NCBI RefSeq assembly: GCF_000364605.1
Contig: NZ_KB822577.1
Coordinates: 186,001-250,000 of the forward strand
DNA: 64,000 bases
Origin: Nocardioides sp. Iso805N
GTDB lineage: Bacteria; Actinomycetota; Actinomycetes; Propionibacteriales; Nocardioidaceae
Reading direction: 5' to 3'
In this document: positions 19,377-26,874 of the stretch, piece by piece
How the letters are laid out: each line of letters begins with the position of its first letter
How positions within the stretch are numbered: the first letter of the stretch is position 1
The notes under the pieces: generated by a model
Told to the model about the DNA's origin: nothing
The model's database searches: none
The model's input: only the letters and a program-made list of their open reading frames with translations
Made by a program: the position numbers and the translations under genes

Positions 19377-19436
19377 TCCTGGACGATGTGGCCGGCCAGG
19401 ACGCCGATCGACCAGCCAGATCGTCCAGGACTATCC
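19371..19436. terminator. Two-way terminator whose arms contain both stop codons
   Basis: GGATAGTCCTGGACGAT (19371-19387) and its exact complement (19420-19436), 32-base loop. The TAG stops of the two convergent genes (19374-19376 plus, 19433-19431 minus) are both part of the arms. Confidence 0.8.
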
Positions 19437-20624
19437 CCGCGGCCCGCTGAGGTCGCTGCCCGCCAGCCGTTCCAGCGCCGTCTCGACCACCTCGGGTCGC
19501 TTGCAGAACGCCCAGCGCACCAGCTGCCGGCCGGGGTTGTCGGCGGCATCGCGGTCAGGGTCGTAGAACCCCTGGGTCGGGATCGCCACCACCCCCGCGC
19601 GCCCTGGCAGTGCCCGACAGAACGCGTCGCCGTCGGCCCAGCCGAGGCCGGTGATGTCGGTGGTGGCGAAGTAGGTGCCCTGCGGCACCGTCACGGCCAG
19701 CCCGAGGGCGCGCAGGCCTTCGCAGAGCAGATCGCGCCGCTCCTGCAACGAGGCGGCCAGCCGGGCCGGCCAGTCCGGCTCCTCGTCGAGGGCGTACGCC
19801 GCGGCAGGTTGCAGCGGTGCTCCCGAGGTGAAGGTCAGCCACTGCTTGGCGGCCAGCACCGCCGCGACCAGGTGCGCGGGCCCGCTCGCCCAGCCGACCT
19901 TCCAGCCGGTGAACGAGTAGGACTTGCCGATGCTGGACAGGGTCAGCGTCCGCTCGAACATCCCCGGCAGCGTGGCGAGCGGATGGTGCTCGTTGTGGTG
20001 GGTCCCGGTGCCGTAGGTCAGGTGCTCGTAGACCTCGTCGGTGACCACGATGAGGTCGTGCTCGACCGCCACGTCGGCGACGGCCTGCAGCTCGGCGCGG
20101 GTGAGCACCGTCCCGGTCGGGTTGTGCGGAGTGTTGAGCAGGATCACCCGGGTCCGCTCGCTCACCGCGGACCGCAGTGCGGCCACGTCCAGCCGGAAGT
20201 CGGGGGCCCGGAGGGTGACCGGGCGGCGTACGCCTCCTGCCATCGTGATCATCGCCGGGTAGGAGTCGTAGTAGGGCTCGAGCAGCACCACCTCGTCGCC
20301 CGGCTCGACCAGTCCGAGGATGGCGGCCGCGATCGCCTCGGTGGCTCCGGTGGTGATCACCACCTGGGTGGCTGGGTCGAGGTCCAAGCCGTAGTGCCGC
20401 TGCTGGTGCCGAGCGACGGCCTCCCGCAGCACGGGTACGCCGGGGCCCGGGGCGTACTGGTTCGCGCCTCCGCGCAGCGCCGCCACGGCGCGCTCCACCA
20501 CGTCCGCCGGCCCATCGACGTCCGGGAACCCCTGGCCCAGGTTGATCGCACCGGTCGCCGTCGCCAGCGCGGACATCTCGGCGAAGATCGTGGGAGGGAT
20601 GCCCCGCAGGCGCGACACGGTCAC
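19431..20624 (-). CDS. dapC: PLP aminotransferase, N-succinyldiaminopimelate aminotransferase-like (DapC)
   Basis: 397 residues, class I/II fold. The PLP lysine is in SSIGKSYSFTGWKVGW. NTPHNPTGTVLT and DEVYEHLTY are the cofactor-contacting segments, and the N-terminus has INLGQGFPDVDGP. The whole sequence closely follows the M. tuberculosis DapC type, with MSALATxxGAxNLGQGFPD and WAFCKR near the end, so a role in lysine/diaminopimelate synthesis is likely. Kynurenine-oxoglutarate or methionine aminotransferase activity is the alternative, as these are close relatives. GTG 20624 is seven bases after TAGCCT on the minus strand; the divergent pyrE start is 19 bases away. Confidence 0.8.
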   Translation of the reverse strand: MTVSRLRGIPPTIFAEMSALATATGAINLGQGFPDVDGPADVVERAVAALRGGANQYAPGPGVPVLREAVARHQQRHYGLDLDPATQVVITTGATEAIAAAILGLVEPGDEVVLLEPYYDSYPAMITMAGGVRRPVTLRAPDFRLDVAALRSAVSERTRVILLNTPHNPTGTVLTRAELQAVADVAVEHDLIVVTDEVYEHLTYGTGTHHNEHHPLATLPGMFERTLTLSSIGKSYSFTGWKVGWASGPAHLVAAVLAAKQWLTFTSGAPLQPAAAYALDEEPDWPARLAASLQERRDLLCEGLRALGLAVTVPQGTYFATTDITGLGWADGDAFCRALPGRAGVVAIPTQGFYDPDRDAADNPGRQLVRWAFCKRPEVVETALERLAGSDLSGPRG

Positions 20625-20630
20625 GCGCTT

Positions 20631-20637
20631 TAGGCTA
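20631..20637. promoter_or_regulatory. Symmetric -10 element for divergent dapC-like and pyrE genes
   Basis: TAGGCTA reads as TAGGCT for pyrE (six bases before GTG 20643) and as TAGCCT on the minus strand for the aminotransferase (seven bases before GTG 20624). Confidence 0.65.
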
Positions 20638-20642
20638 GCGGC

Positions 20643-21188
20643 GTGACCGATCTGCCCCTGAACGACGCGACTCTTGCCGCCGACATCGACGCCGCCTGCC
20701 GCCTGCACGGCACCTTCACCCTGCGCTCGGGCCAGGTGAGCGACACCTACTTCGACAAATACCTCTTCGAGGCCCAGCCCGCCCTGCTCGAGCGCGTCGC
20801 CGCCCGGATGGTCGAGCTCCTCCCGGAGGGCACCGAGCTGCTCGGCGGCCTGGAGATGGGCGGCATCCCGATCGCCACCATGGTCTCGGCCAAGACCGGC
20901 ATCCCGGTGATCTTCATCCGCAAGAAGGCCAAGGAGTACGGCACCGCGAAGCTGGCCGAGGGCCCGGCGTACGACGGCAGGCGGGTGACCCTGATCGAGG
21001 ACGTGATCACCTCGGGGGGTGCGGTCCGCGACGCGGTGAACGCGCTGCGGCCGGCGGGCGCGATCGTCGACACCGTGGTGTGCGCCATCGACCGCTCGCC
21101 GGAGCCGGGGGAGTCGCTGCGCGACGTCGACCTGGCGATCCGCTCGGTGCTCACCCGCGCCGAGCTGGATGCTGTCCAGCAGGGCTGA
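20643..21188 (+). CDS. pyrE: Orotate phosphoribosyltransferase
   Basis: 181 residues. The PRPP-binding motif is VTLIEDVITSGGAVRDAV (about 119-136). The N-terminal FTLRSGQVSDTYFDKYLF and the flexible-loop segment FIRKKAKEYGTAK are typical of PyrE. It converts orotate and PRPP to OMP in pyrimidine synthesis. GTG 20643 is preceded by TAGGCT with a six-base gap, so the transcript is probably leaderless. It diverges from the DapC-like aminotransferase and is followed by a GC hairpin. Confidence 0.95.
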   Translation: MTDLPLNDATLAADIDAACRLHGTFTLRSGQVSDTYFDKYLFEAQPALLERVAARMVELLPEGTELLGGLEMGGIPIATMVSAKTGIPVIFIRKKAKEYGTAKLAEGPAYDGRRVTLIEDVITSGGAVRDAVNALRPAGAIVDTVVCAIDRSPEPGESLRDVDLAIRSVLTRAELDAVQQG

Positions 21189-21189
21189 G

Positions 21190-21217
21190 CCGCCCCGCCG
21201 GAATCGGCCCGGGGCGG
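21190..21217. terminator. Hairpin between pyrE and the DedA gene
   Basis: CCGCCCCG (21190-21197) pairs with CGGGGCGG (21210-21217) between two convergent genes. Confidence 0.55.
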
Positions 21218-21224
21218 GGCTGGG

Positions 21225-21941
21225 TCAGTGGTGGCCGACGCCGGAGTTCTGCCCCGGGCTGCTCGCCTTGGACGACTGCTCGTGACGCTTGCGCAGCCAC
21301 TCGATGGCCAGCACGACCACGGTGATGGCGAGCAGGCCGTAGGTGACCAGGTCGATGTACTTGCCCAGGCCCGGGAACGACCGGCCGAGCACGTAGCCGA
21401 TCAGGGTCAGTGCCACGACCCAGGCCACCGCGCCGATGAAACTCCAGACGAAGAATACGTGCTTGCGCATGTTGGTCACGCCCGCGACCAGCGTGATGTA
21501 GGTGCGCACGAAGGGCACGAACCGGCCGGCGACCAGTGCGGTGTGGCCGTGCTTGTCGAAGAACGCAGACGTCTGGTCGAGGTACTCGCGTTTGACGATC
21601 CTGCCGTCGCGCTCGTAGATCCCTGGCCCGAGCCGTTCGCCTATGTAGTAGCCGGTGACGTTCCCGGCGAAGGCGGCGGCCGTGTAGACGACGATCGCGA
21701 AGATCAGGTCTGCGACGTGGCCCCCGGGGATGATCTCGACCTTGCCCTCGGCGATGAACAGGCCCATCGCGAAGAGCAGGGTGTCGCCGGGGAGGAACGG
21801 GAAGAGCAGGCCGCACTCGATGAAAAGAACGATGATGCCGACCCAGAACAAGGCCGCGCCGAAGCGGTGGAGCAGGTAGTCCGGGCTCAGCCATTGGGTG
21901 ACGTCATGAAGGCTGATGGCCTGGACGAGAAGATCGTGCAC
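21225..21941 (-). CDS. DedA-family membrane protein
   Basis: 238 residues with the DedA/SNARE-associated (VTT) core: FIECGLLFPFLPGDTLLFAM, a re-entrant GNVTGYYIGERLG segment, FFDKHGHTALVAGRFVPFVR with the conserved Arg, and several further helices to about 215. DedA proteins act in membrane lipid homeostasis, probably as undecaprenyl-phosphate or phospholipid transporters. The basic C-terminus (EWLRKRHEQSSK) faces the cytoplasm. GTG 21941; it diverges from the SpoU methyltransferase gene. Confidence 0.9.
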   Translation of the reverse strand: MHDLLVQAISLHDVTQWLSPDYLLHRFGAALFWVGIIVLFIECGLLFPFLPGDTLLFAMGLFIAEGKVEIIPGGHVADLIFAIVVYTAAAFAGNVTGYYIGERLGPGIYERDGRIVKREYLDQTSAFFDKHGHTALVAGRFVPFVRTYITLVAGVTNMRKHVFFVWSFIGAVAWVVALTLIGYVLGRSFPGLGKYIDLVTYGLLAITVVVLAIEWLRKRHEQSSKASSPGQNSGVGHH

Positions 21942-21994
21942 ACACGCACCCTAATCTGCAGGACCTGAACATACGATGACGGCGGACACATCTG

Positions 21995-22714
21995 ATGAAT
22001 GAAGACGACGCAGCAGCGGCCGGATCGGGCGTCGCCGACGACCCCGCTCGGGCGCCGTACGACCCGATGCCGCACGGCCCTGAGGAGGTCGGTGTCGGGC
22101 CGTGGGACGGACCGCTGCCCGAGGGAGACCACTGGGACCCCGACCTGTTGCGCGAGGGGGATCGGCGCAACGTCGTGGACCGCTACCGCTACTGGACGAT
22201 GGCCGCGATCGTCGCCGATCTCGACAGCCGTCGGCACGGCTTCCACGTGGCCATCGAGAACTGGCAGCACGACTTCAACATCGGCACCATCGTGCGCACC
22301 GCCAACGCCTTCCTCGCCGCCGAGGTCCACATCGTCGGCAACCGCCGCTGGAACCGGCGCGGGGCGATGGTCACCGATCGCTACCAGCACATCCGGCACC
22401 ACCCGACGGTGCCGGACCTGGCCGCCTACCTGCACCAGCTGCCCGGCGGTCCGGTGCGCCTGCTCGGCATCGACAACCTGCCCGGGTCGCTGCACCTGGA
22501 GACGATGCGGCTGCCGCGCGACGTCTGCCTCCTCTTCGGCCAGGAGGGCCCCGGGCTCTCGGCGGAGGCGCGAGCGGTGTGCGACGGGACGTTCTCGATC
22601 GCGCAGTTCGGCTCGACCCGCTCGATCAATGCCTCCTCGGCGGCGGCCATCGCGATGCACACCTGGATCCGGGAGTACGCCGACCTGTCCTCGGAGGATG
22701 CCTGGCGCGGATGA
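21995..22714 (+). CDS. SpoU/TrmH-family RNA 2'-O-methyltransferase
   Basis: 239 residues. The three SpoU motifs are present: motif 1 NIGTIVRTANAF, motif 2 CLLFGQEGPGLS, motif 3 STRSINASSAAAIAMHTW. Residues 1-70 are an acidic extension with no motif. It is predicted to be a trefoil-knot SAM-dependent enzyme acting on tRNA or rRNA; the target base is unknown. TACGAT at 21972-21977 may be its -10, giving a leader of about ten bases. It diverges from DedA and ends six bases from the convergent lipid-kinase gene. Confidence 0.88.
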   Translation: MNEDDAAAAGSGVADDPARAPYDPMPHGPEEVGVGPWDGPLPEGDHWDPDLLREGDRRNVVDRYRYWTMAAIVADLDSRRHGFHVAIENWQHDFNIGTIVRTANAFLAAEVHIVGNRRWNRRGAMVTDRYQHIRHHPTVPDLAAYLHQLPGGPVRLLGIDNLPGSLHLETMRLPRDVCLLFGQEGPGLSAEARAVCDGTFSIAQFGSTRSINASSAAAIAMHTWIREYADLSSEDAWRG

Positions 22715-22720
22715 GCCCGG

Positions 22721-23608
22721 TCAGGCGCTGCCCACCAGGATCGCGTACGCCGCCGGCAGCAGTCGCCAGGCCCGCTCGCGGTAGGGGCCCGTCAGCTCGC
22801 CGTCCTCGCTGCACCAGAAGTCCTCGCCCGAGACCCGCACCTCTCGCCCGCGCACCGAGGTGACGTCGGTGCGCTCGTGGTGCCGGCCGAGCAGCATGCC
22901 GGCGGCGTAGGCCAGCCGGGCGCCGAGGCCGCGGGTCGAGGCGACCAGGATGTCGGCGTACCCGTCGTCGGGCTCCGCCTCGGGGGTCAGCGGAGCGCCG
23001 CCTCCGACGTACCGGCCGTTGCCGATCGCCACCTGGAGGATCCGGTCATCGGGCGTGCACAGGGTCTCGCCGTCGACCTCGACGTGGAGCCGCACCTCGG
23101 GCGGCGAGATCACCGCACGGACCGCACCGATGGCGTAGCCCGCCCGACCCCAGCGCTGCTTCCAGGCCCGCCCGGCGCGCGCTGCCTGAGCCCCGGCGCC
23201 GGTGTGCACGCTGTTGACCACCACGCCGTCGTCCTCGTCGAGGAGCAGGTCGAGCAGGCGCGGCCTTCCGGTCAGGATCACCTTCGCCGATTCGGCCGGC
23301 TCGGTCGGCAGCTCCAGGCCACGGGCGAAGTCGTTGCCGGTGCCTAGGGGCAGCAGCCCGAGGGTCACCTTGTCGAGCTCACCGCGTCGGTGCAGCCCGT
23401 TGACCACCGCGTGCAGGCTGCCGTCGCCACCCGCGACCACCAGGGTGCGGTCTCCCCGCTCGCGCAGCGCTGCATCGAGCTCCTCGGGTGTCCCGGTGGC
23501 GATCACCTCGACCGGACCGGCCGCGCGCAGCACCTCCAGCGCGGGCTCGACAACCTCGTCCTGGGTGTTGCCGGCGGCGGGCGAGGTGAGCACCAGGAAG
23601 GCAGTCAT
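22721..23608 (-). CDS. Diacylglycerol kinase-like lipid kinase (DAGK_cat / YegS type)
   Basis: 295 residues. The catalytic-domain motif GGDGSLHAVVNGL (60-72; GGDGx ATP-binding loop) is followed by GLLPLGTGNDFARGL. The C-terminal beta domain includes VAIGNGRYVGGGAPLTPEAE and DGYADILV. Family members phosphorylate diacylglycerol, sphingoid bases or related lipids at the membrane; in actinobacteria they often feed phosphatidic acid or PIM synthesis. The ATG at 23608 is well supported because the conserved fold starts at TAFLVLTSPAAGN. Confidence 0.88.
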   Translation of the reverse strand: MTAFLVLTSPAAGNTQDEVVEPALEVLRAAGPVEVIATGTPEELDAALRERGDRTLVVAGGDGSLHAVVNGLHRRGELDKVTLGLLPLGTGNDFARGLELPTEPAESAKVILTGRPRLLDLLLDEDDGVVVNSVHTGAGAQAARAGRAWKQRWGRAGYAIGAVRAVISPPEVRLHVEVDGETLCTPDDRILQVAIGNGRYVGGGAPLTPEAEPDDGYADILVASTRGLGARLAYAAGMLLGRHHERTDVTSVRGREVRVSGEDFWCSEDGELTGPYRERAWRLLPAAYAILVGSA

Positions 23609-23644
23609 GCGGTGACCGTAGCGGGTAGGTGGTGGGTTCCCGCG

Positions 23645-23698
23645 CTTGGATCGCTCCAAGTTTCAGCAGGCCGTTCCCGCACTACTGTCGGTCGACAG
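23645..23698. promoter_or_regulatory. Promoter region of fba with two palindromes
   Basis: CTTGGA-TCGC-TCCAAG at 23645-23660 and CTGTCG-GT-CGACAG at 23685-23698. TACTGT (23683-23688) is a possible -10 overlapping the second palindrome, which is therefore placed to block transcription. The regulator is unknown. Confidence 0.45.
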
Positions 23699-23742
23699 GA
23701 GCGGTGCGGGATGCGCCGTACGACTGGTCACAGGAGTTCCCG

Positions 23743-24774
23743 ATGCCGATCGCAAGCCCCGAGAAGTACGCCGAGATGCTCGCCACCGCGAAGTCGCAGG
23801 GCTTCGCGTTCCCCGCCATCAACGTGTCGTCCTCGTTGACGCTGAACGCGGCCCTGGCGGGCTTCGCCGAGGCTGGTTCCGACGGCATCGTCCAGATCTC
23901 CACCGGCGGCGCGGAGTTCCTCTCCGGCTCCACGGTGAAGGACATGGTCACCGGTTCGGTGGCGTTCGCGGCGTATGCCGTCGAGGTCGCCAAGAAGTAC
24001 GACGTCAACATCGCCCTGCACACCGACCACTGCCCCGAGGACAAGCTGGACGGCTTCGTGCGCCCGCTGCTGGCGCTCTCGGCCGAGCGGGTCGCTCGCG
24101 GTGAGGCGCCGCTGTTCCAGTCGCACATGTGGGACGGCTCGGCCGTGCCGCTGCACCAGAACCTGCAGATCGCCGAGGAGTTGCTGGCCAAGGCTAAGGC
24201 CGCCCACATCATCTTGGAGATCGAGGTGGGCGTCGTCGGCGGTGAGGAGGACGGCGTCGTCGGTGCGATGGACGACAAGCTCTACAGCACCCCCGAGGAC
24301 GCGCTGGCCACCGTCGCCGCGCTCGGCCTCGGCGAGAACGGCGAGTACATGACCGCGCTCACCTTCGGCAACGTGCACGGTGTCTACAAGCCGGGCAACG
24401 TGAAGCTGCGGCCGGAGATCCTGAAGAGCGCGCAGGAGGCGATCGTCGCCAAGTACGGCACCGCCCTGGGCGACAAGCCGCTCAATCTGGTCTTCCACGG
24501 CGGCTCCGGCTCCAGCGAGCAGGACATCGAGGCGGCGGTCTCCTACGGCGTGGTCAAGATGAACGTCGACACCGACACCCAGTACGCCTTCACCCGCCCG
24601 GTCGCCGGGCACATGCTCAGCAACTACGACGGCGTGCTGAAGGTCGACGGCGACGTCGGCAACAAGAAGTTCTACGACCCGCGCAGCTGGGGCAAGGCAG
24701 CCGAGGCCGGCATGGCGGCCCGCGTGACCGAGGCCTGCCAGCACCTCAGCTCGGCCGGTCGATCGATCAAGTAG
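23743..24774 (+). CDS. fba: Class II fructose-1,6-bisphosphate aldolase
   Basis: 343 residues. It has the class II zinc-site segment HTDHCPEDK (His93, Asp95, His96), FQSHMWDGSAVPL, the IEVGVVGGEEDGV loop with the catalytic Glu region, the second-half zinc His in FGNVHGVYKPGNV, and the substrate loop VFHGGSGSS. It cleaves fructose-1,6-bisphosphate to GAP and DHAP in glycolysis and reverses this in gluconeogenesis. CAGGAG precedes ATG 23743. It stands alone, with a strong terminator after it. Confidence 0.97.
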   Translation: MPIASPEKYAEMLATAKSQGFAFPAINVSSSLTLNAALAGFAEAGSDGIVQISTGGAEFLSGSTVKDMVTGSVAFAAYAVEVAKKYDVNIALHTDHCPEDKLDGFVRPLLALSAERVARGEAPLFQSHMWDGSAVPLHQNLQIAEELLAKAKAAHIILEIEVGVVGGEEDGVVGAMDDKLYSTPEDALATVAALGLGENGEYMTALTFGNVHGVYKPGNVKLRPEILKSAQEAIVAKYGTALGDKPLNLVFHGGSGSSEQDIEAAVSYGVVKMNVDTDTQYAFTRPVAGHMLSNYDGVLKVDGDVGNKKFYDPRSWGKAAEAGMAARVTEACQHLSSAGRSIK

Positions 24775-24787
24775 GACACCGCAACGA

Positions 24788-24825
24788 CCTGCGCCCCCGG
24801 CTGCCGAAGCGGCCGGGGGCGCAGG
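24788..24825 (+). terminator. Strong hairpin after fba
   Basis: CCTGCGCCCCCGGC (24788-24801) and its exact complement (24812-24825) with a ten-base loop, 13 bases after the fba stop. It also lies next to the end of the convergent MFS gene. Confidence 0.8.
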
Positions 24826-24840
24826 ATGTTGGTGCGTGCG

Positions 24841-26331
24841 TCAGTCCGCGTGGGCGACCGCGGGGACCGCGCCGCCGAAGCCGGCGTGGTTGGGCCGCTC
24901 GTAGAACATCACCGCGATGAAGCCGATGACGTAGAGGAAGGTCGGCAGCAGCATCGCGTCGCGCATCGCCTGCGAGAACAGTGAGGCGACGTGAGGGTCG
25001 TTGATCTGGGCGGCGCCTGCGTCACCGTGGGCACTCGCGCCGGGCAGCAGAGCCGCCAGGCGGGCATCCATCAGCACCGCGATGGCCGCCGAGCCGATGA
25101 CCGACCCGACCTGCCGGGTGGCGTTGTAGACGCCGGAGCCTGCGCCTGCCAGCTGCATCGGCAGGTTTCGGGTCGCGGTGGCGGCGGTCGGTGCCCAGAT
25201 GAAGGCGTTGCCGATGCCGAGGATGACCATGCCGACGCACAGCGACCACACGTGAGAGTCCGGACTTAGCTGCAGTGCCACGGCGAGCATGCCGACGAAG
25301 CTGGCCGCGAACCCGAAGCCCATGATGTTGCGCGGGTGCAGCCGGTCGGTCAGGTTGCCGACGAACTTGGCCAGCACGATCGACATCACCGCCATCGGCA
25401 CCAGCAGCATCGCCGCCTGGGTGGGGCTGTCGCCACGCACGGCCTGGGCGTAGAGCATCAGCGGGTAGCCCATGGAGGCGCCGACCGCCCCCATGGTGGT
25501 GATGGCGACGTTGGAGACCGAGAAGTTGCGATCGCCGAACAGGCTCAGCGGCACCAGCGGCTCACGCTTGTTGCGGGCCTGCCAGAGCACGAAGGCGATC
25601 AGGAAGGCGATGCCGCCGACGATCATCGCGATGATCCAGCCCGCCCAGTGCTTGTCGTGGCCCTCCTGGATGCCGAAGGCGAGCAGGAACAGGCCGACGC
25701 CGGAGAGCGCCACGCCGAGCCAGTCGAAGCTGTGCTCGTGGGTCGGCAGCGCCGGCACCCAGCGGATGGCCAGGATCAACCCCACGATGCCGACCGGGAT
25801 GTTGACGAAGAAGATCCACTCCCAGCCCAGCGCGTCGGTCAGGACGCCGCCGAGGACCGGTCCAACGACCATCGCCACGCCCGCGGTGGCGCCCCAGACC
25901 GCCATCGCCTTGCCGCGCTCGGCCGGCGGGAAGATGCGGGTGATGATCGCCATCGTCTGCGGCGTGATCATCGAGGCGCCGATGCCCTGGACCACCCGAG
26001 CGAGGATCAGCATGCCGATCGTCGAGGTCAGGCCGCACCACAGCGAGGCGAGCGTGAAGACCGTGAGGCCGATCAGGTAGAGATACTTCGAGCCGAACCG
26101 GTCGCCGAGTCGCCCGGTGATCAGCACGGGCACGGCGTAGGCGAGCATGTAGGCGCTGGAGACCCACACGACCTCGTTGACGCTGGCATCGAGCTTATCG
26201 ATGATGGTCGGTGTCGCCACCGTGACGATGGTCAGGTCGACCAGGATCATGAAGAAGCCGAGCACCAGCGCGAACAGCGCTGGCCACGGGCGCACGTCTG
26301 GCGCAGTCTGGGGAGGGGCTGTCTGGGTCAC
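24841..26331 (-). CDS. MFS drug-efflux transporter, DHA2 (EmrB/QacA) type
   Basis: 496 residues with about 14 membrane helices. Motif A is GRLGDRFGSKYLYLIGL after helix 2. Motif C is in helix 5 (AGVAMVVGPVLGGVLTD), typical of drug/proton antiporters, and helix 1 contains FFMILVDLTIVTVATP, the DHA2 motif D1 region. It probably exports hydrophobic drugs in exchange for protons. Two Met/Pro-poor loops are rich in Gly/Asp. GTG 26331 is the likely start; an upstream TTG would add four residues. It diverges from the DUF3151 gene. No dedicated regulator is adjacent. Confidence 0.88.
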   Translation of the reverse strand: MTQTAPPQTAPDVRPWPALFALVLGFFMILVDLTIVTVATPTIIDKLDASVNEVVWVSSAYMLAYAVPVLITGRLGDRFGSKYLYLIGLTVFTLASLWCGLTSTIGMLILARVVQGIGASMITPQTMAIITRIFPPAERGKAMAVWGATAGVAMVVGPVLGGVLTDALGWEWIFFVNIPVGIVGLILAIRWVPALPTHEHSFDWLGVALSGVGLFLLAFGIQEGHDKHWAGWIIAMIVGGIAFLIAFVLWQARNKREPLVPLSLFGDRNFSVSNVAITTMGAVGASMGYPLMLYAQAVRGDSPTQAAMLLVPMAVMSIVLAKFVGNLTDRLHPRNIMGFGFAASFVGMLAVALQLSPDSHVWSLCVGMVILGIGNAFIWAPTAATATRNLPMQLAGAGSGVYNATRQVGSVIGSAAIAVLMDARLAALLPGASAHGDAGAAQINDPHVASLFSQAMRDAMLLPTFLYVIGFIAVMFYERPNHAGFGGAVPAVAHAD

Positions 26332-26379
26332 ATCCCAAGTCAACAGCAGACCACTGACAATCTCTTCCGGGTTGTTGGG

Positions 26380-26385
26380 GACAAT
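26380..26385 (+). promoter_or_regulatory. -10-like element of the DUF3151 gene
   Basis: GACAAT ends seven bases before ATG 26393; CGGAG between the two could also act as a short ribosome site. Confidence 0.45.
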
Positions 26386-26392
26386 CGGAGAC

Positions 26393-26821
26393 ATGAGTCT
26401 CAACCAGGACCTTCTTGCCGGCCCGCCGCCCACCCATCTTCCGGTCGACCCCGCAGCAGCCGAGCTCGCCGAGCTGACCGATCCCGCCAAGGTCGCCGAC
26501 GTCGTACGTCGCCATCCGGCCTCCCCGATCGCCTGGGCGACGCTCGGTGCCATCGCCACCGAGCACGGTGCCGACCCGGTGACGATCTACGCCTACGCCC
26601 GCGTCGGCTACCACCGCAGCCTGGACATGCTGCGCCGCAACGGCTGGAAGGGCCACGGCCCGGTGCCGTGGGAGCACGAGCCCAACCGCGGCTTCCTGAT
26701 GTGCCTGGCCCTGCTCGCCCGCTCCGCCCGGGAGATCGGCGAGGACGAGGAGTGGCAGCGCTGCAGCGAGTTCCTGCGCGACAGCAGCCCGACGGCGTAC
26801 GACGCGCTCCTCGGCGACTGA
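26393..26821 (+). CDS. DUF3151 family protein
   Basis: 142 residues. The sequence has the DUF3151 hallmarks: an N-terminus MSLNQDLLAGPPPTHLP, then a TPR-like helical core (VVRRHPASPIAWATLGAIA, and AYARVGYHRSLDMLRRNGWK), and GHGPVPWEHEPNRGFL followed by CLALLARSAREIGE. This family is found almost only in actinobacteria; its function is unknown. The TPR-like repeats suggest a protein-binding role. It lies just upstream of lysS, which has its own promoter. Confidence 0.85.
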   Translation: MSLNQDLLAGPPPTHLPVDPAAAELAELTDPAKVADVVRRHPASPIAWATLGAIATEHGADPVTIYAYARVGYHRSLDMLRRNGWKGHGPVPWEHEPNRGFLMCLALLARSAREIGEDEEWQRCSEFLRDSSPTAYDALLGD

Positions 26822-26861
26822 GGCCACGCCAGCGGGTTCGGTCGGCGGGCGCCTGCGCCGA

Positions 26862-26867
26862 TAGCCT
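26862..26867 (+). promoter_or_regulatory. -10 element of leaderless lysS
   Basis: TAGCCT ends seven bases before GTG 26875; there is no ribosome site between them. Confidence 0.65.
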
Positions 26868-26874
26868 TGCGCCC

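Noticed and set aside
25336-26874. Upstream extension of the lysS frame
   Set aside because: It runs antisense to the MFS gene and through the DUF3151 gene, and is His/Arg/Asp-rich shadow; LysRS similarity begins at 26875.
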